Below are positions 47,815 to 58,064 of a DNA stretch of 64,000 nt, in pieces (position 1 is the stretch's first letter; each line of letters starts with the position of its first letter). The DNA is from Bin5 sp965204705. Its GTDB lineage: Bacteria > Chloroflexota > Anaerolineae > Caldilineales > Caldilineaceae. The position numbers and the translations under genes are program-made. The DNA lies in NCBI GenBank assembly GCA_965204705.1, contig OZ242006.1, forward strand, positions 5,456,001 to 5,520,000. The letters are read 5' to 3'. A model generated the notes under the pieces. That model searched no databases. It was given only the letters and a program-made list of their open reading frames with translations, and was not told the origin of the DNA.

Positions 47815-49659
47815 ATGCGTCCGTCCCTTCAGCAATATTGGCGTCTGCTTGTCCGCTATCTGCGCCCGCAGTTGGGGCAGACGCTGCTGCTCTTGTTGAT
47901 CCTCTGCGTCAATATCCTTCTGCAACTGATCAACCCCTTGATCATGCGTCGTTTTCTGGATTCGGCGCTGGCCGGGGGTTCGATGGACTTTCTGACGCGC
48001 CTGGCGCTGCTGTTCATCGGCATTGCCGCCGTCCAACAGGTCACGGCTGTGAGCAGCACCGTCCTGGCGGAGAATGTAGGGTGGCGGGCGACCAACGCGC
48101 TGCGCCGCGACCTGGCCCGGCACTGTCTGCGCCTGGACCTCACGTTTCACCAGCAGCATACGCCCGGCGAGATGATCGAGCGCATTGACGGCGACATCAA
48201 CGCGCTGACGCGTTTCTTCGCGCAACTGGTGGTACAGCTTTTCGGCAACGGCCTCTTGCTGATCGGCGTGATGGTGGTGCTTGTGCGTGAAGATTTGCGG
48301 GTTGGCGCCGCGATCGGCGCCTTTGTTGTCGTCACGCTGCTGGTGTTGGGGCGCCTGCGCAACCTGGCGGTGCCGCACTGGCAGCGCTCGCGCGAGGCGA
48401 GCGCGCGTTTCTTCGGCTTTGTCGAAGAGCGCCTGGCCGGCACCGAGGACATCCGCGCAAGCAATGCGCGCGTGTTCACACTCTTCCGATTCCATCAGCT
48501 CCTGCGCACATTCTGGCAGACGACGATACGGGCGGAGTTGTTGGGCTTTTCGATGATCAACATCGCCTGGTTTCTCTTTTCGGTCGGGGGCGCCGTCGCC
48601 TTTGTGGTGGGCGCGTCTCTTTATTTCAACGGCGCGCTCACTATCGGCACGGTCTACCTGGTCTTTCACTATACGAATTTAATCTCGCAGCCGATTGAAC
48701 AGATCGCGCGGGAGTTTGAGCAGTTTCAGCGCGCCGGGGCCGGCATCGCCCGCATACAGGAGCTGTTTGCGACGGAAAGCCGCCTGGACAGGACAGATGC
48801 GGCCCCCGCTGGGCTGGCTTCGCCGCAAGAAAGCAGTGGCGCCGGGCCGGCAGGCGCACTGGCTGTGGCGTTCGAGCAGGTGCGCTTTGCCTATCCGACG
48901 GACGCGCCGCCGGAGGAGGCGACAGCGGGCCTCGGGCAGTTCGCGCTGGATGGGTTCCAGCTGCGGCTGGAACCTGGAGAGGTGTTGGGGCTGTTGGGGC
49001 GCACGGGCAGCGGCAAGACGACGCTGGCGCGGCTGTTGCTGCGCCTGTATGACGTGGACAGCGGCCGTGTGCTGGTGGCAGGACGGGATGTGCGCCGGTG
49101 GCCTCTGCAGCAGCTGCGCGCGCGGGTGGGGATGGTCACACAGAACGTACAGCTATTTCAGGCCTCGATACGGGACAACCTGACCTTCTTTGACAGGAAC
49201 GTGCCGGAGGCGCGCATTTGGGAGGCGATCGATACATTGGGGCTTACGGAGTGGTATGCCTCTCTGGGGGAAGGCCTGGACGCGCAGCTGCAGATCGGGA
49301 GCGGCGGGCTGTCTGCGGGTGAGTCACAGCTTGTGGCCTTTACGCGGATATTTTTGCGGGATCCGGGGGTCATCGTGCTGGACGAAGCATCTTCGCGGCT
49401 GGACCCGGCGACGGAGGCCTTCCTGGAAAGGGCGGTGACGCGGCTGCTCAGCGACCGGACGGGCATTCTGATCGCGCACCGTCTTTCCACGGTGCAGCGG
49501 GCGGACCGAATCGTGATCGTGGAAAACGGAGAGGTCCGGGAGCAGGGAGATCGCGGCGCGCTGGCATCGGATCCTGCCTCCCACTACTATCGCTTGCTGC
49601 AGTTGGGTGTTGAGGATGTGGGTGTAGCGGACATGGAAGCAAGGGAGTTGGATAGATGA
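47815..49659 (+). CDS. ABC exporter half-transporter, subunit 1
   Basis: A 614-aa protein with an N-terminal six-helix exporter domain (about 1-320) and a C-terminal ATPase. Walker A is GRTGSGKT (395-402) and Walker B VIVLDEASS with the catalytic Glu, followed by the H-loop IAHRLST. The signature motif is LSAGE instead of LSGGQ. ATG 47815 follows GGAGG at 7 nt. It overlaps subunit 2 by 4 bp, so the two form a heterodimer. Cargo unknown; lipids or drugs are typical for the class. Confidence 0.9.
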   Translation: MRPSLQQYWRLLVRYLRPQLGQTLLLLLILCVNILLQLINPLIMRRFLDSALAGGSMDFLTRLALLFIGIAAVQQVTAVSSTVLAENVGWRATNALRRDLARHCLRLDLTFHQQHTPGEMIERIDGDINALTRFFAQLVVQLFGNGLLLIGVMVVLVREDLRVGAAIGAFVVVTLLVLGRLRNLAVPHWQRSREASARFFGFVEERLAGTEDIRASNARVFTLFRFHQLLRTFWQTTIRAELLGFSMINIAWFLFSVGGAVAFVVGASLYFNGALTIGTVYLVFHYTNLISQPIEQIAREFEQFQRAGAGIARIQELFATESRLDRTDAAPAGLASPQESSGAGPAGALAVAFEQVRFAYPTDAPPEEATAGLGQFALDGFQLRLEPGEVLGLLGRTGSGKTTLARLLLRLYDVDSGRVLVAGRDVRRWPLQQLRARVGMVTQNVQLFQASIRDNLTFFDRNVPEARIWEAIDTLGLTEWYASLGEGLDAQLQIGSGGLSAGESQLVAFTRIFLRDPGVIVLDEASSRLDPATEAFLERAVTRLLSDRTGILIAHRLSTVQRADRIVIVENGEVREQGDRGALASDPASHYYRLLQLGVEDVGVADMEARELDR

Positions 49660-51455
49660 CGCAGGTCTCTGAGCGTCCGCCGATTTCGGTGGTCAGCGCC
49701 TGGTGGGGCCTGATCCGCTGTTTTCCCGGCCTGTATTCGCTGACGACGGCGCTGCGGATATTCATCTTTGTCGGGATTTTCCAGGCGAACGGGCTGATCA
49801 TTCGATACTATTTCGATTCGCTGACGGGCTCGGCTCCATTGGCCTGGGGGCCGAACGCCTGGGCCGCGGTGGTGCTGGCGGTTGCGCTGCTGCGCAACGG
49901 GCTGATATTTACCGATATGTACGTATTCTTTCGGTGGACCTTTAGCACCGCGGCCACGATGCGCAAGAATCTGTTAGAGCACATTCTGAGCATGCCGGGC
50001 GCGCGCTCGTTGCCCAGCTCAACCGGTGAGGCGATCAGCCGCTTCCGTGAGGATGCGGATGAGGTGGGCAACTTCACCGTGTGGGCGCTCTTTCTGCTGG
50101 CAACGGGCAGCTTTGGGGTGGTGGCGCTGATCACGATGGCGCGCATCAATCTGCGCGTCACGGTCTTCGCCTTCATGCCGCTGCTGATCGTGGTCGCAGT
50201 GGCCAATCTGGCGAGGGTCAGAGTCCAGCAGTATCGGGAGGCCAACCGGTCGGCGGCCGGCAATGTGGCCGGTTTCATCGGTGAGATGTTCGAGCACGTG
50301 CAGGCGGTGCAGGTGGCCGGCGCGGAGGGGAGTATGCTGGCGCAGTTCGGGGCGCTGAACGAGAACCGCCGCAAGAACGCGCTGCGCGATCGTCTCTTCA
50401 ACGAGGTCCTCAACTCGACCTTTCACAATGTTGTCAACGTCGGTATGGGGCTGATCCTGCTGCTAGCCGGCTCGGCGCTGCGGGAGGGCACGTTCACGAT
50501 CGGCGATTTCTCGTTGTTTGCCTACTACCTGGCTTTCGTCACCAACATGATCTCCACGATCGGGACATTTTTCGCGCGCTGGAAACAGGCAGGGGTCTCG
50601 ATAGAGCGCATGGAGCGGCTGCTGCAAGGCGCGCAACCGTCGGCCTTGGTGCGTAAAACGCCCATTCATCTGAACGGCGCTTTTCCGTCCGCGGAGGACG
50701 ATTCACCTGCCGGGACTGAACCGCTGCAAACTCTGTCGGTCTCGGGTCTGACGTATCGCTTCCCCGACTCGGAAAAGGGGATCGTCGATATCGATCTGCA
50801 ACTGGAGCGGGGCAGCTTTACGGTGGTTACGGGCCGGATCGGCGCGGGCAAGACGACGCTGCTGCGGGTGCTGCTGGGGCTGCTGCCGGCCGAATCCGGA
50901 GAGGTACGCTGGAACGGGCGCGTGATCGACGAACCGGCATCTTTCTTTGTGCCGCCGGTGAGCGCGTACATTTCGCAGACGCCGAGCCTGTTCAGCGAAT
51001 CGTTGCGGGAGAATATTTTGCTGGGGCTGGATGTGGAGGATGCGGAGGTTGGGCAGGCGGTGCGGGCGGCGGCACTGGAATCGGATCTCGAGCAGTTTGA
51101 GAACGGGTTGGAGACGGTGGTGGGGCCGCGGGGCGTAAGACTGTCGGGCGGACAGAGGCAGCGGGCGGCGGCGGCGCGCATGTTCATTCGCCAGGCGGCG
51201 TTGCTGGTGTGCGACGATCTGTCGAGCGCGCTGGATGTGGAGACCGAGCAGCAGCTGTGGGAGCGGCTCTTCGCGCGGCAGGACGCCACCTACCTGGTCG
51301 TTTCCCACCGGCGGCCACTGCTGCGGCGGGCGGACCAGATCGTTGTGCTCAAGTCGGGCCGCGTGGATGATGCGGGCAGGTTGGAGCCGTTGCTGGAACG
51401 CTGTGCGGAGATGCGCAGCCTGTGGGAGGGGCGCACGGTGGACGGGGATGAATAG
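49656..51455 (+). CDS. ABC exporter half-transporter, subunit 2
   Basis: The 599-aa partner of the preceding gene, with the same layout: exporter membrane domain (about 1-320), Walker A GRIGAGKT (393-400), a canonical signature LSGGQRQ, Walker B LLVCDDLSSALD and H-loop VVSHRRP. The catalytic Glu after Walker B is Asp (VCDD). Together with LSAGE in subunit 1 this makes one degenerate and one functional ATP site, as in asymmetric heterodimeric exporters. Coupled by an ATGA overlap. Confidence 0.9.
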   Translation: MTQVSERPPISVVSAWWGLIRCFPGLYSLTTALRIFIFVGIFQANGLIIRYYFDSLTGSAPLAWGPNAWAAVVLAVALLRNGLIFTDMYVFFRWTFSTAATMRKNLLEHILSMPGARSLPSSTGEAISRFREDADEVGNFTVWALFLLATGSFGVVALITMARINLRVTVFAFMPLLIVVAVANLARVRVQQYREANRSAAGNVAGFIGEMFEHVQAVQVAGAEGSMLAQFGALNENRRKNALRDRLFNEVLNSTFHNVVNVGMGLILLLAGSALREGTFTIGDFSLFAYYLAFVTNMISTIGTFFARWKQAGVSIERMERLLQGAQPSALVRKTPIHLNGAFPSAEDDSPAGTEPLQTLSVSGLTYRFPDSEKGIVDIDLQLERGSFTVVTGRIGAGKTTLLRVLLGLLPAESGEVRWNGRVIDEPASFFVPPVSAYISQTPSLFSESLRENILLGLDVEDAEVGQAVRAAALESDLEQFENGLETVVGPRGVRLSGGQRQRAAAARMFIRQAALLVCDDLSSALDVETEQQLWERLFARQDATYLVVSHRRPLLRRADQIVVLKSGRVDDAGRLEPLLERCAEMRSLWEGRTVDGDE

Positions 51456-51458
51456 GGG

Positions 51459-52346
51459 CTAGCCTGCGCCGAGAAGCAGGGCCATCTGGTAGACGAAGGG
51501 CAGCACGAACATGATGCTGTCGAGGCGGTCGAGGAATCCGCCGTGGCCGGGCAGGAAGACGCCGCTGTCCTTGACGCCGATCTGTCGTTTGAGCATGCTG
51601 ATGGCGAGGTCGCCGAAGAGGGCGAGGATCCCGCCCACGAGCCCTATGAAGGCGCCAAGCCAGACCGCGAGTTCGAGCGGTGACCAGAAGGCGACGGCGG
51701 CGCCGGCAAGTGTGGCCGCAACCCAGCCGCCGACGGTTCCTTCCCAGCTTTTCTTGGGGCTGAGCGCGGGCAGAATTCGTTTGCGGCCCATCGTGACGCC
51801 GACGAAATAGGCGGCGCTGTCGTTGAGCATCGTGATGGCGAGCCCGAGCAGCATCCAGTAGAGACCGTTGGGCAGGAGGCGCAGGGCCAGTGCCTGCCCC
51901 ATCATAAGGCCGATGTAACTGGCGCCGGCAACGGTGAGCGCCCAGTTGCGAAAGGGCTTATGGTCGTGCTCCCGGGCCGCGGTCTCTGTTTCAGGTTGGG
52001 GCGGGTCGCTTGGGCCTGGGGTGTCGGGACTGCGGCTGTCCTCGTGCGGGGGGGCGCCCTGCTGAGAGAGCAGGATGCGGATGAAGATGATGATGAAGCC
52101 GAAGGTGAGGACAAGCTGCGGTTCGATAGGGACGAGCGACCAGAAGGAGAACATCAGCGCCAGCGTCCAGGCGAAGCCGTACCAGCGGGCAGGCCTGTAG
52201 CCGCTCCTTTCGATCAGGAGATAGTATTCATATGCCCCCAGGGATGTGAAGAAGGTGAGCAGAAGGACCCACCAGATTCCGCCGTACCAGAGCGCGAGCA
52301 GGACCGGAACCAGCGCAATCAGGCCAGCGATGACTCGTCGTTTCAC
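51459..52346 (-). CDS. cdsA: Phosphatidate cytidylyltransferase
   Basis: CdsA (295 aa) makes CDP-diacylglycerol from phosphatidate and CTP in the membrane. Several membrane helices are followed by the family signature near the C-terminus: SPKKSWEGTVGG ... LFGDLAISMLKRQIGVKDSG ... GHGGFLDRLDS. The start is GTG 52346. It is the last gene of the rpsB-tsf-pyrH-frr-uppS-cdsA cluster and converges on the ABC exporter genes, 3 bp apart. Confidence 0.95.
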   Translation of the reverse strand: MKRRVIAGLIALVPVLLALWYGGIWWVLLLTFFTSLGAYEYYLLIERSGYRPARWYGFAWTLALMFSFWSLVPIEPQLVLTFGFIIIFIRILLSQQGAPPHEDSRSPDTPGPSDPPQPETETAAREHDHKPFRNWALTVAGASYIGLMMGQALALRLLPNGLYWMLLGLAITMLNDSAAYFVGVTMGRKRILPALSPKKSWEGTVGGWVAATLAGAAVAFWSPLELAVWLGAFIGLVGGILALFGDLAISMLKRQIGVKDSGVFLPGHGGFLDRLDSIMFVLPFVYQMALLLGAG

Positions 52347-52424
52347 CGTTATCGATTTCCGATTACAGGACTACAGTGGTCAGGGGGGAGAAGGGGATTG
52401 GGACGTTCTGCAGAGCGGAAGGGG

Positions 52425-53189
52425 CTATTCCGCATCGGGCACGCCGCCGAAACGGCGGCTGCGACGATTGAACTCGAGCAGCGCTTTGTATAACTCCGCC
52501 TTGTCGAAAGTCGGCCAGTATGTCTGGGTTGAGTAGTACTCGGCATAGACTGCCTGCCAGATGAGGAAGTTGCTCATCCGCCAGTCTCCGCCGGTGCGGA
52601 TGATCAGATCCGGATCCGGCAGACCGTTTGTATACAGGTAGCGGCTGAAGGTCTCTTCGCTCAGGGAATCGGGGTCGATTCCATCTCTGATGATACGGCG
52701 GGTGGCGTCCACGATTTCCCCGCGCCCGCCGTAGTTGAAGGCCACATTGAGGATAATTGTGTCGTTGTGCTTGGTGTAATCGAGCGCGTGCAGGATCTGT
52801 TTCTGCAGCTCTTCGTTGATGCCGTCGAGGCGTCCGCTATGGCGGATCTGCACACCGTTTTCGTGGAGCTCCTGCAACCGGTTGCGCAACGCATTTCCCA
52901 GCAGGCGCATGAGCCCCGACACCTCTTCGATGGGTCGGGACCAGTTCTCGGTGGAAAAGGCGTAGATGGTCAGGACTTTGATACCGAATTCGACAGAGGC
53001 TTCGAGGATCGGTTGGATATTATCGACGCCGGCGCGATGGCCGATGAATCGAATCAGGCCTCTTTCCTTGGCCCAGCGGCCGTTCCCGTCCATGATGATC
53101 CCTACATGGTAGGGAACTTTGGCGAGAGGGGGGAAGGCGTCTTCGATGAGGTTATCCGGGCTCTGCCGAACTGCATCGGGACTGCTCAA
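52425..53189 (-). CDS. uppS: Isoprenyl (undecaprenyl) diphosphate synthase
   Basis: A cis-prenyltransferase (254 aa) making the C55 carrier for cell-wall polymers. GIIMDGNGRWAKERG contains catalytic D34; GHRAGV, YAFSTENWSRP and PDLIIRTGGDWRMSNFLIWQ are family motifs. The start is TTG 53189 with AAGGAG about 12 nt upstream. A 78-bp gap separates it from cdsA. Confidence 0.95.
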   Translation of the reverse strand: MSSPDAVRQSPDNLIEDAFPPLAKVPYHVGIIMDGNGRWAKERGLIRFIGHRAGVDNIQPILEASVEFGIKVLTIYAFSTENWSRPIEEVSGLMRLLGNALRNRLQELHENGVQIRHSGRLDGINEELQKQILHALDYTKHNDTIILNVAFNYGGRGEIVDATRRIIRDGIDPDSLSEETFSRYLYTNGLPDPDLIIRTGGDWRMSNFLIWQAVYAEYYSTQTYWPTFDKAELYKALLEFNRRSRRFGGVPDAE

Positions 53190-53211
53190 TGGTAAACTGA
53201 CTCCTTGTCGG

Positions 53212-53769
53212 TCAGATGGTCATGATTTCGGTTTCTTTGTCGCGGGCGATTTCGTCCACGTTGGCCACGAAGTCATTGGTGACCTCCTGGGCCTGGTCCT
53301 GGCCGTCATGCAGGTCATCCTCGGTGATAAGGCCTTCGCCCTCAAAGGAGCGCATGTCTTTGATCCCATCCCGCCTGATGTTGCGAATTGCGACGCGGGC
53401 CTCCTCGGCACGCCGGGCTACCTGTTTTGTCAGGTCGCGGCGGCGCTCTTCGGTCAACGGCGGAATTGTGAGGTGGATCTGCTTGCCATCGTTGCTGGGA
53501 GTCAGGCCGATGTCGGACACGGCGATGGCCCGCTCGATGGCGCCGATGTCGGTTGGCGTATAGGGACGAATCTGGAGGGTTTGCGCCTCTGGGACAGAGA
53601 TCGATGCGATCTGCATCAGTGGGGTAGGGACGCCGTGATAGTCGACGCTAAGGCGCTCCACAAGCGCGGGGCTGGCCCGACCCGTGCGGATTGCCATCAG
53701 GTCTGCCTGTAGACTGCTGATGGCTTTGTTCATGCGATCGCGTGTTTCATCCAAGATGTCTTCAATCAC
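53212..53769 (-). CDS. frr: Ribosome recycling factor
   Basis: RRF (185 aa) splits post-termination ribosomes with EF-G. The family pattern is clear: MNKAISSLQADLMAIRTGRASPALVERLSVDYHGVPTPLMQIASISVPE and the C-terminal EVTNDFVANVDEIARDKETEIM. GTG 53769 is preceded by AAGGAG at 8 nt. It lies 22 bp before uppS. Confidence 0.96.
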   Translation of the reverse strand: MIEDILDETRDRMNKAISSLQADLMAIRTGRASPALVERLSVDYHGVPTPLMQIASISVPEAQTLQIRPYTPTDIGAIERAIAVSDIGLTPSNDGKQIHLTIPPLTEERRRDLTKQVARRAEEARVAIRNIRRDGIKDMRSFEGEGLITEDDLHDGQDQAQEVTNDFVANVDEIARDKETEIMTI

Positions 53770-54072
53770 AACGGCACTCCTTCCACGTCAGCGGCGCGAG
53801 GGGCATGTTCGCAGTCCTGAGGCCATTTGGGCAGTTTCAGTTGGCATTGGCGACATGGCCCATCTCGCCAGGGGGTGGGTCGTCGGCTGAAGCTGAACTC
53901 GCGGGCTATCGCCGGAAATTCAAGATACGAAGGAACGGCTCAATCGGAATTTCTGGATAGAGGTCTTTCACTTCCTCAGTTCTTTAGTTGTCCTGATATT
54001 TTAGCAGAGGTCCAGAGCAAACGAAAAACGATATATGATACCCCGTGGGCGCGAACGCTGTCAGAGTGAGGT
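53770..54072 (-). other. pyrH-frr intergenic region
   Basis: The 303 bp between pyrH and frr hold no gene I can support. There is an A/T-rich patch (atatatgatacc, about 54030) that could contain a promoter for frr-uppS-cdsA, but I cannot pick hexamers with confidence. Confidence 0.3.
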
Positions 54073-54792
54073 TTAGCCGGAGAAGACGGTGCCGACGGGC
54101 TCACCTTTGACGACCTTAACGAGAGCGTCTTCGGTCCAGACGTTGACGACCGAGATGGGCAGGTTGTTGTCCATGCACATGGCGATGGCGGTACTGTCCA
54201 TTACGCCGATGCGCATGTTGAGGGCGTCGATATAGGAGAGTTGTTTGAAGCGGCGGGCATCACTGTTTTCTTTCGGGTCTTTGTCGTAGACTGCGTCCAC
54301 CTTTGTTGCTTTGATCAGGACTTCGGCGTCGATCTCCATGGCGCGCAGACTGGCCGCCGTATCGGTGGTGAAATAGGGGTTGCCGGTGCCGGCGCCGAAG
54401 ATGACAACGCGGCCTTTTTCCAGGTGGCGAATGGCCCGGCGCTGGATGTAGGGTTCGGCCACGGCTCGAATTTCGATGCCGGTCATGACACGGGTGGGCA
54501 GGTCGGCGCGCTCCAGGGCGTCCTGCAGCGCGAGCGCGTTCATCACCGTGGCGAGCATGCCGATGTGGTCGGCGGTCACCCGCTCCATGCCGTGATCGAG
54601 GCCGTCCTCCTTGCCCCGCCACATGTTGCCGCCGCCGATAACGAGGGCCACCTCTGCGCCGAGGTTGACGATTGCCAGGATCTTCTGGGCCGCTTCCTCG
54701 GCCCGCCTGGGGTCGATGCCGAATCCGCCTTCGCCGGCCAGCGCCTCGCCTCCCATTTTGAGTAGAACGCGGCGGTATTTGAGAGCATCCAT
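54073..54792 (-). CDS. pyrH: Uridylate kinase
   Basis: UMP kinase (239 aa) makes UDP. Motifs: RVLLKMGGEALAG, VALVIGGGNMWRG, RAVAEPYIQRRAIRHLEKGRVVIFGAGTGNPYFTTDTAASLRA and KATKVDAVYDKDPK. ATG 54792 has AAGGAG 9 nt upstream and gives the family N-terminus MDALKYRRVLL; an in-frame extension from 54942 would read through the tsf terminator. Confidence 0.96.
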   Translation of the reverse strand: MDALKYRRVLLKMGGEALAGEGGFGIDPRRAEEAAQKILAIVNLGAEVALVIGGGNMWRGKEDGLDHGMERVTADHIGMLATVMNALALQDALERADLPTRVMTGIEIRAVAEPYIQRRAIRHLEKGRVVIFGAGTGNPYFTTDTAASLRAMEIDAEVLIKATKVDAVYDKDPKENSDARRFKQLSYIDALNMRIGVMDSTAIAMCMDNNLPISVVNVWTEDALVKVVKGEPVGTVFSG

Positions 54793-54845
54793 TACAGCAA
54801 CTCCTTGGATTGGGCGCCGCTGCCAAAGGGGGCGCCGGCGATGAC

Positions 54846-54883
54846 ATAAAAAAGTCCAGCCCAAAGAAGGCTGGGCTGGACTT
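54846..54883 (-). terminator. Terminator between tsf and pyrH
   Basis: On the minus strand AAGTCCAGCCC (54883-54873) pairs perfectly with GGGCTGGACTT (54862-54852), followed by TTTTT. It lies just after the tsf stop, so pyrH needs readthrough or its own promoter. Confidence 0.85.
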
Positions 54884-54892
54884 ACCAGGCGG

Positions 54893-55486
<594 letters not shown>

Positions 55487-55567
55487 TGTCCTCCTCCTGA
55501 TTGCCTTGCTGCTTTATTGCCTTGCTGCACAGTTATTCACGCGTCAACGCGTGTCTGCTTTATCCGC

Positions 55568-55621
55568 GGAATCGTCCGCACTGCGCAAATATTTCGCCTT
55601 CGCAGCCGTGCGGACGATTCC
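55568..55621 (-). repeat. 14-bp inverted repeat between rpsB and tsf
   Basis: GGAATCGTCCGCAC (55568-55581) and GTGCGGACGATTCC (55608-55621) form a perfect 14-bp stem with a 26-nt loop that can fold again (TGCG/CGCA). No U-tract follows on the minus strand, so it is not a terminator. It lies in the 258-bp rpsB-tsf spacer and may be an mRNA processing or regulatory structure, or a small palindromic insertion. Confidence 0.6.
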
Positions 55622-55744
55622 GTCTGGTTGTCCGATTGCGGCGCGCAGTGTAGTCTGCGGCGCCTTTTCGGCATGACATTGCTGCTGATATAGGTTGTGC
55701 GCTGCGGCCGGTATATGGTACAGGCCCGCGCACAGCAGCGGCGG

Positions 55745-56716
55745 TTACCCTTCTTCGCCGACCGGCTCAGTTTCGGCCGGTTCGGGCTCCGCCTGTTCGG
55801 GGGGCGCTTCATCAACCGGCTGAGACAGTTCCGCCTCAGCGACTGCCGCCTGATTCTCTTCCACAGCGACGTCGGCGGCCTGCTCTGCCGGTTCACTTCC
55901 CGCTCCTTCCTGCCCTTCTTCCTCGTCTTCCATGCCTTGCAGTTTGGCCAGCGTGCTCGGCCCGAGGTACTGCTCCAGTTCCGCCAGCTCGTCGTCAGAA
56001 ACCTGTCCGGTCTCTACCATGTCCACTTCGCGGAAGCGGCGTCCCTCTTCAACTGCGTCGGCGACAATCCGTGTAATCAGCTTGACCGCTCGGATGGCAT
56101 CATCATTGCCAGGTATGACATAGGTGATTTCGTCGGGGTCGGAGTTGGTATCCGCCACTGCGATCAGAGGGATGCCGATTTTGTTGGCTTCCTTGACGGC
56201 CAGCTCTTCGCGTTGCGTATCGATCACGAAGATCAGATTGGGCATTGCGGTTAGCGTCTTGATTCCGCCGATACGGCGGTTCAGTTTGGCGAGTTCACGA
56301 TCGATGACCAGTTGCTCGATCTTGGGAAGCGACTGAAATTCGCCATTGGACTTACGCCGTTCCTGGCGGTTCAGGTAGTCGATTCGTTGTTTGATCGTGA
56401 TCCAATTGGTCAGTGTGCCCCCCAGCCAGCGATTGTGGATGTAGGGCATACCGCAACGGGTCGCTTCCTGTTCGACGGTGCCCTGTGCCTGTCTCTTTGT
56501 GCCGACAAACAGGATCGTGCCGCCTTCGGCGACCAGGCGGCGCACCATTTCATAGAATTCATTGATGCGCGTCATCGTCTGGTGCAGATCGATGATGTGG
56601 ATACCACTGCGCTCCGTAAAGATATAGGGACGCATTTTCGGATTCCAGCGCCGGGTCCTGTGCCCGAAGTGTACGCCGGCCTCCAGCAACTCTTTCATAG
56701 AAACGACTGATGCCAC
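55745..56716 (-). CDS. rpsB: 30S ribosomal protein S2
   Basis: S2 (323 aa) binds S1 and 16S rRNA. The start is set at GTG 56716: GGGAGG ends 5 nt upstream and the protein then reads MASVVSMKELLEAGVHFGHRTRRWNPKM, the family N-terminus. RWLGGTLTNW and PDLIFVIDT-like blocks follow. The last 70 residues are a low-complexity acidic tail (Glu/Ala/Pro-rich) beyond the usual end. First gene of the rpsB-tsf-pyrH cluster. Confidence 0.96.
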   Translation of the reverse strand: MASVVSMKELLEAGVHFGHRTRRWNPKMRPYIFTERSGIHIIDLHQTMTRINEFYEMVRRLVAEGGTILFVGTKRQAQGTVEQEATRCGMPYIHNRWLGGTLTNWITIKQRIDYLNRQERRKSNGEFQSLPKIEQLVIDRELAKLNRRIGGIKTLTAMPNLIFVIDTQREELAVKEANKIGIPLIAVADTNSDPDEITYVIPGNDDAIRAVKLITRIVADAVEEGRRFREVDMVETGQVSDDELAELEQYLGPSTLAKLQGMEDEEEGQEGAGSEPAEQAADVAVEENQAAVAEAELSQPVDEAPPEQAEPEPAETEPVGEEG

Positions 56717-56933
56717 AAGAGCCTCCCGGGTTTCGCTTCCGCCCTGTTCACGCTGGGAATGACCGCCTTTTGGCGGCACCCCATTCCTCAGTCCCAGGAC
56801 GTGTTGAATGGATAGTAACTCGATCTGTTCTGTCGAAAATGTGGGCCATCACAGACCGACTGTGAATGTTAGCATAGTCGGCGCTGTGTTCAAAAAACGA
56901 TCTTGACGGATCGTTTAACAGTTCTGGCACGGG

Positions 56934-57659
56934 TCAGGACTGTTCTGCATCCTTGAGGTCGCGGAATCGATAACCCAGACCCCGTTCGGTAAAGATGTAG
57001 CGCGGCTTAGATGGATCCGGCTCGATCTTTTTGCGGAGGTAGGTGATGTACAGACGCAGCAGGTGATTGTCGTTTACGTATTCGTGTCCCCAGACTTTGG
57101 TGAGCAGCACCTCGTGGAGGACGACCCACCCGGCGTTCTGGATGAGCTGGTATAGGAGTCGATACTCGGTTGGGCGCAGACTCAGTCGTTCCCCGTCGAC
57201 GATCACATCGCGGCGCTGCAGGTCCACCTGCAGCCGGTCATCGATGGTGATAATCTGGTCTTCGGGCCGGGTGTTGGTCACTTCGAAGCGACGCAGCACG
57301 GCACGTATGCGGCTGGACAGCTCGCGCGGGCTGAACGGCTTTGTCACATAGTCGTCGGCGCCCAGGTCCAGCCCTTTGATACGGTCTCCCTCGTCGGAGC
57401 GCACGGTGAGCATAATGGCAGGAACGTCGCTGATTTCGCGCAGCCGTTTGAGTGTTTCGAAACCGTCCAGGCCGGGCATTTCGACGTCCAGGAGGACGAG
57501 ATTGGGTTCATATTCGCGGATCTTGTCCAGCGCCTGGAAGCCGTCATTGGCTTCCAGCGTCTGATAGCCTTCCAGGTCCAGGTTCATTTTCACGAACCGG
57601 ACCATGCGCGGTTCGTCGTCGACGACCAGGATCTGTTTGGCGGGGCCTGTTTGCGACAT
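56934..57659 (-). CDS. OmpR/PhoB-family response regulator
   Basis: A 241-aa response regulator. The receiver has DDE at 14-16, phospho-acceptor D58 (LVLLDVEMPG), T85 and K107 (DYVTKPFS). The C-terminal winged helix has RLSLRPTEYRLLYQLIQNAGWVV, VNDNHLLRLYITYLRKKIE and IFTERGLGYRF. ATG 57659 is chosen; an upstream GTG-type extension adds 17 residues without family support. No sensor kinase gene is adjacent, so it is an orphan here. Target unknown. Confidence 0.92.
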   Translation of the reverse strand: MSQTGPAKQILVVDDEPRMVRFVKMNLDLEGYQTLEANDGFQALDKIREYEPNLVLLDVEMPGLDGFETLKRLREISDVPAIMLTVRSDEGDRIKGLDLGADDYVTKPFSPRELSSRIRAVLRRFEVTNTRPEDQIITIDDRLQVDLQRRDVIVDGERLSLRPTEYRLLYQLIQNAGWVVLHEVLLTKVWGHEYVNDNHLLRLYITYLRKKIEPDPSKPRYIFTERGLGYRFRDLKDAEQS

Positions 57660-57877
57660 AACGACATTCTCTCGGATTTCTTCGCCCCTGCGCGCTAGGG
57701 GCGGCACCATTCATGATAACATGAACCCTTGGCGCGCGGATAGTCCATGCCATTGGAATCGAAGTCGGAACGACCATGTGTTTCGGCGGCAGGCGTTCGG
57801 TGGTCGACCGGGAGGCCGCTCCTTTTTGCATGGGAGGGAGGCCTCAGAATACAAACCGAAATTGGTGCAAACCGGAT

Positions 57878-57906
57878 TTGACAGCGGAAAAAGGATAGGA
57901 TAGGCT
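57878..57906 (+). promoter_or_regulatory. Candidate rRNA promoter
   Basis: TTGACA (57878-57883), 17 bp, TAGGCT (57901-57906) precede the 16S gene by about 370 bp. The -35 is perfect, the -10 weak. A second TTGACA at 57953 lacks a partner. The 57660-58274 region otherwise holds no gene, apart from the 16S processing arm. Confidence 0.35.
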
Positions 57907-58064
57907 AGTATTCCTTGTCTCTGAAATCGTGAGGTCGATGGCTTTGCGATTCTTGACAGAAGGTCTGGCTGGGTGTCATGGGTCGTGCACGATGCATATA
58001 GCTGCAAAACAGCCGGATCGAAATTTGTCGGACGAGACATGGGTGTAGTAAGCTAGCGTAGTTG

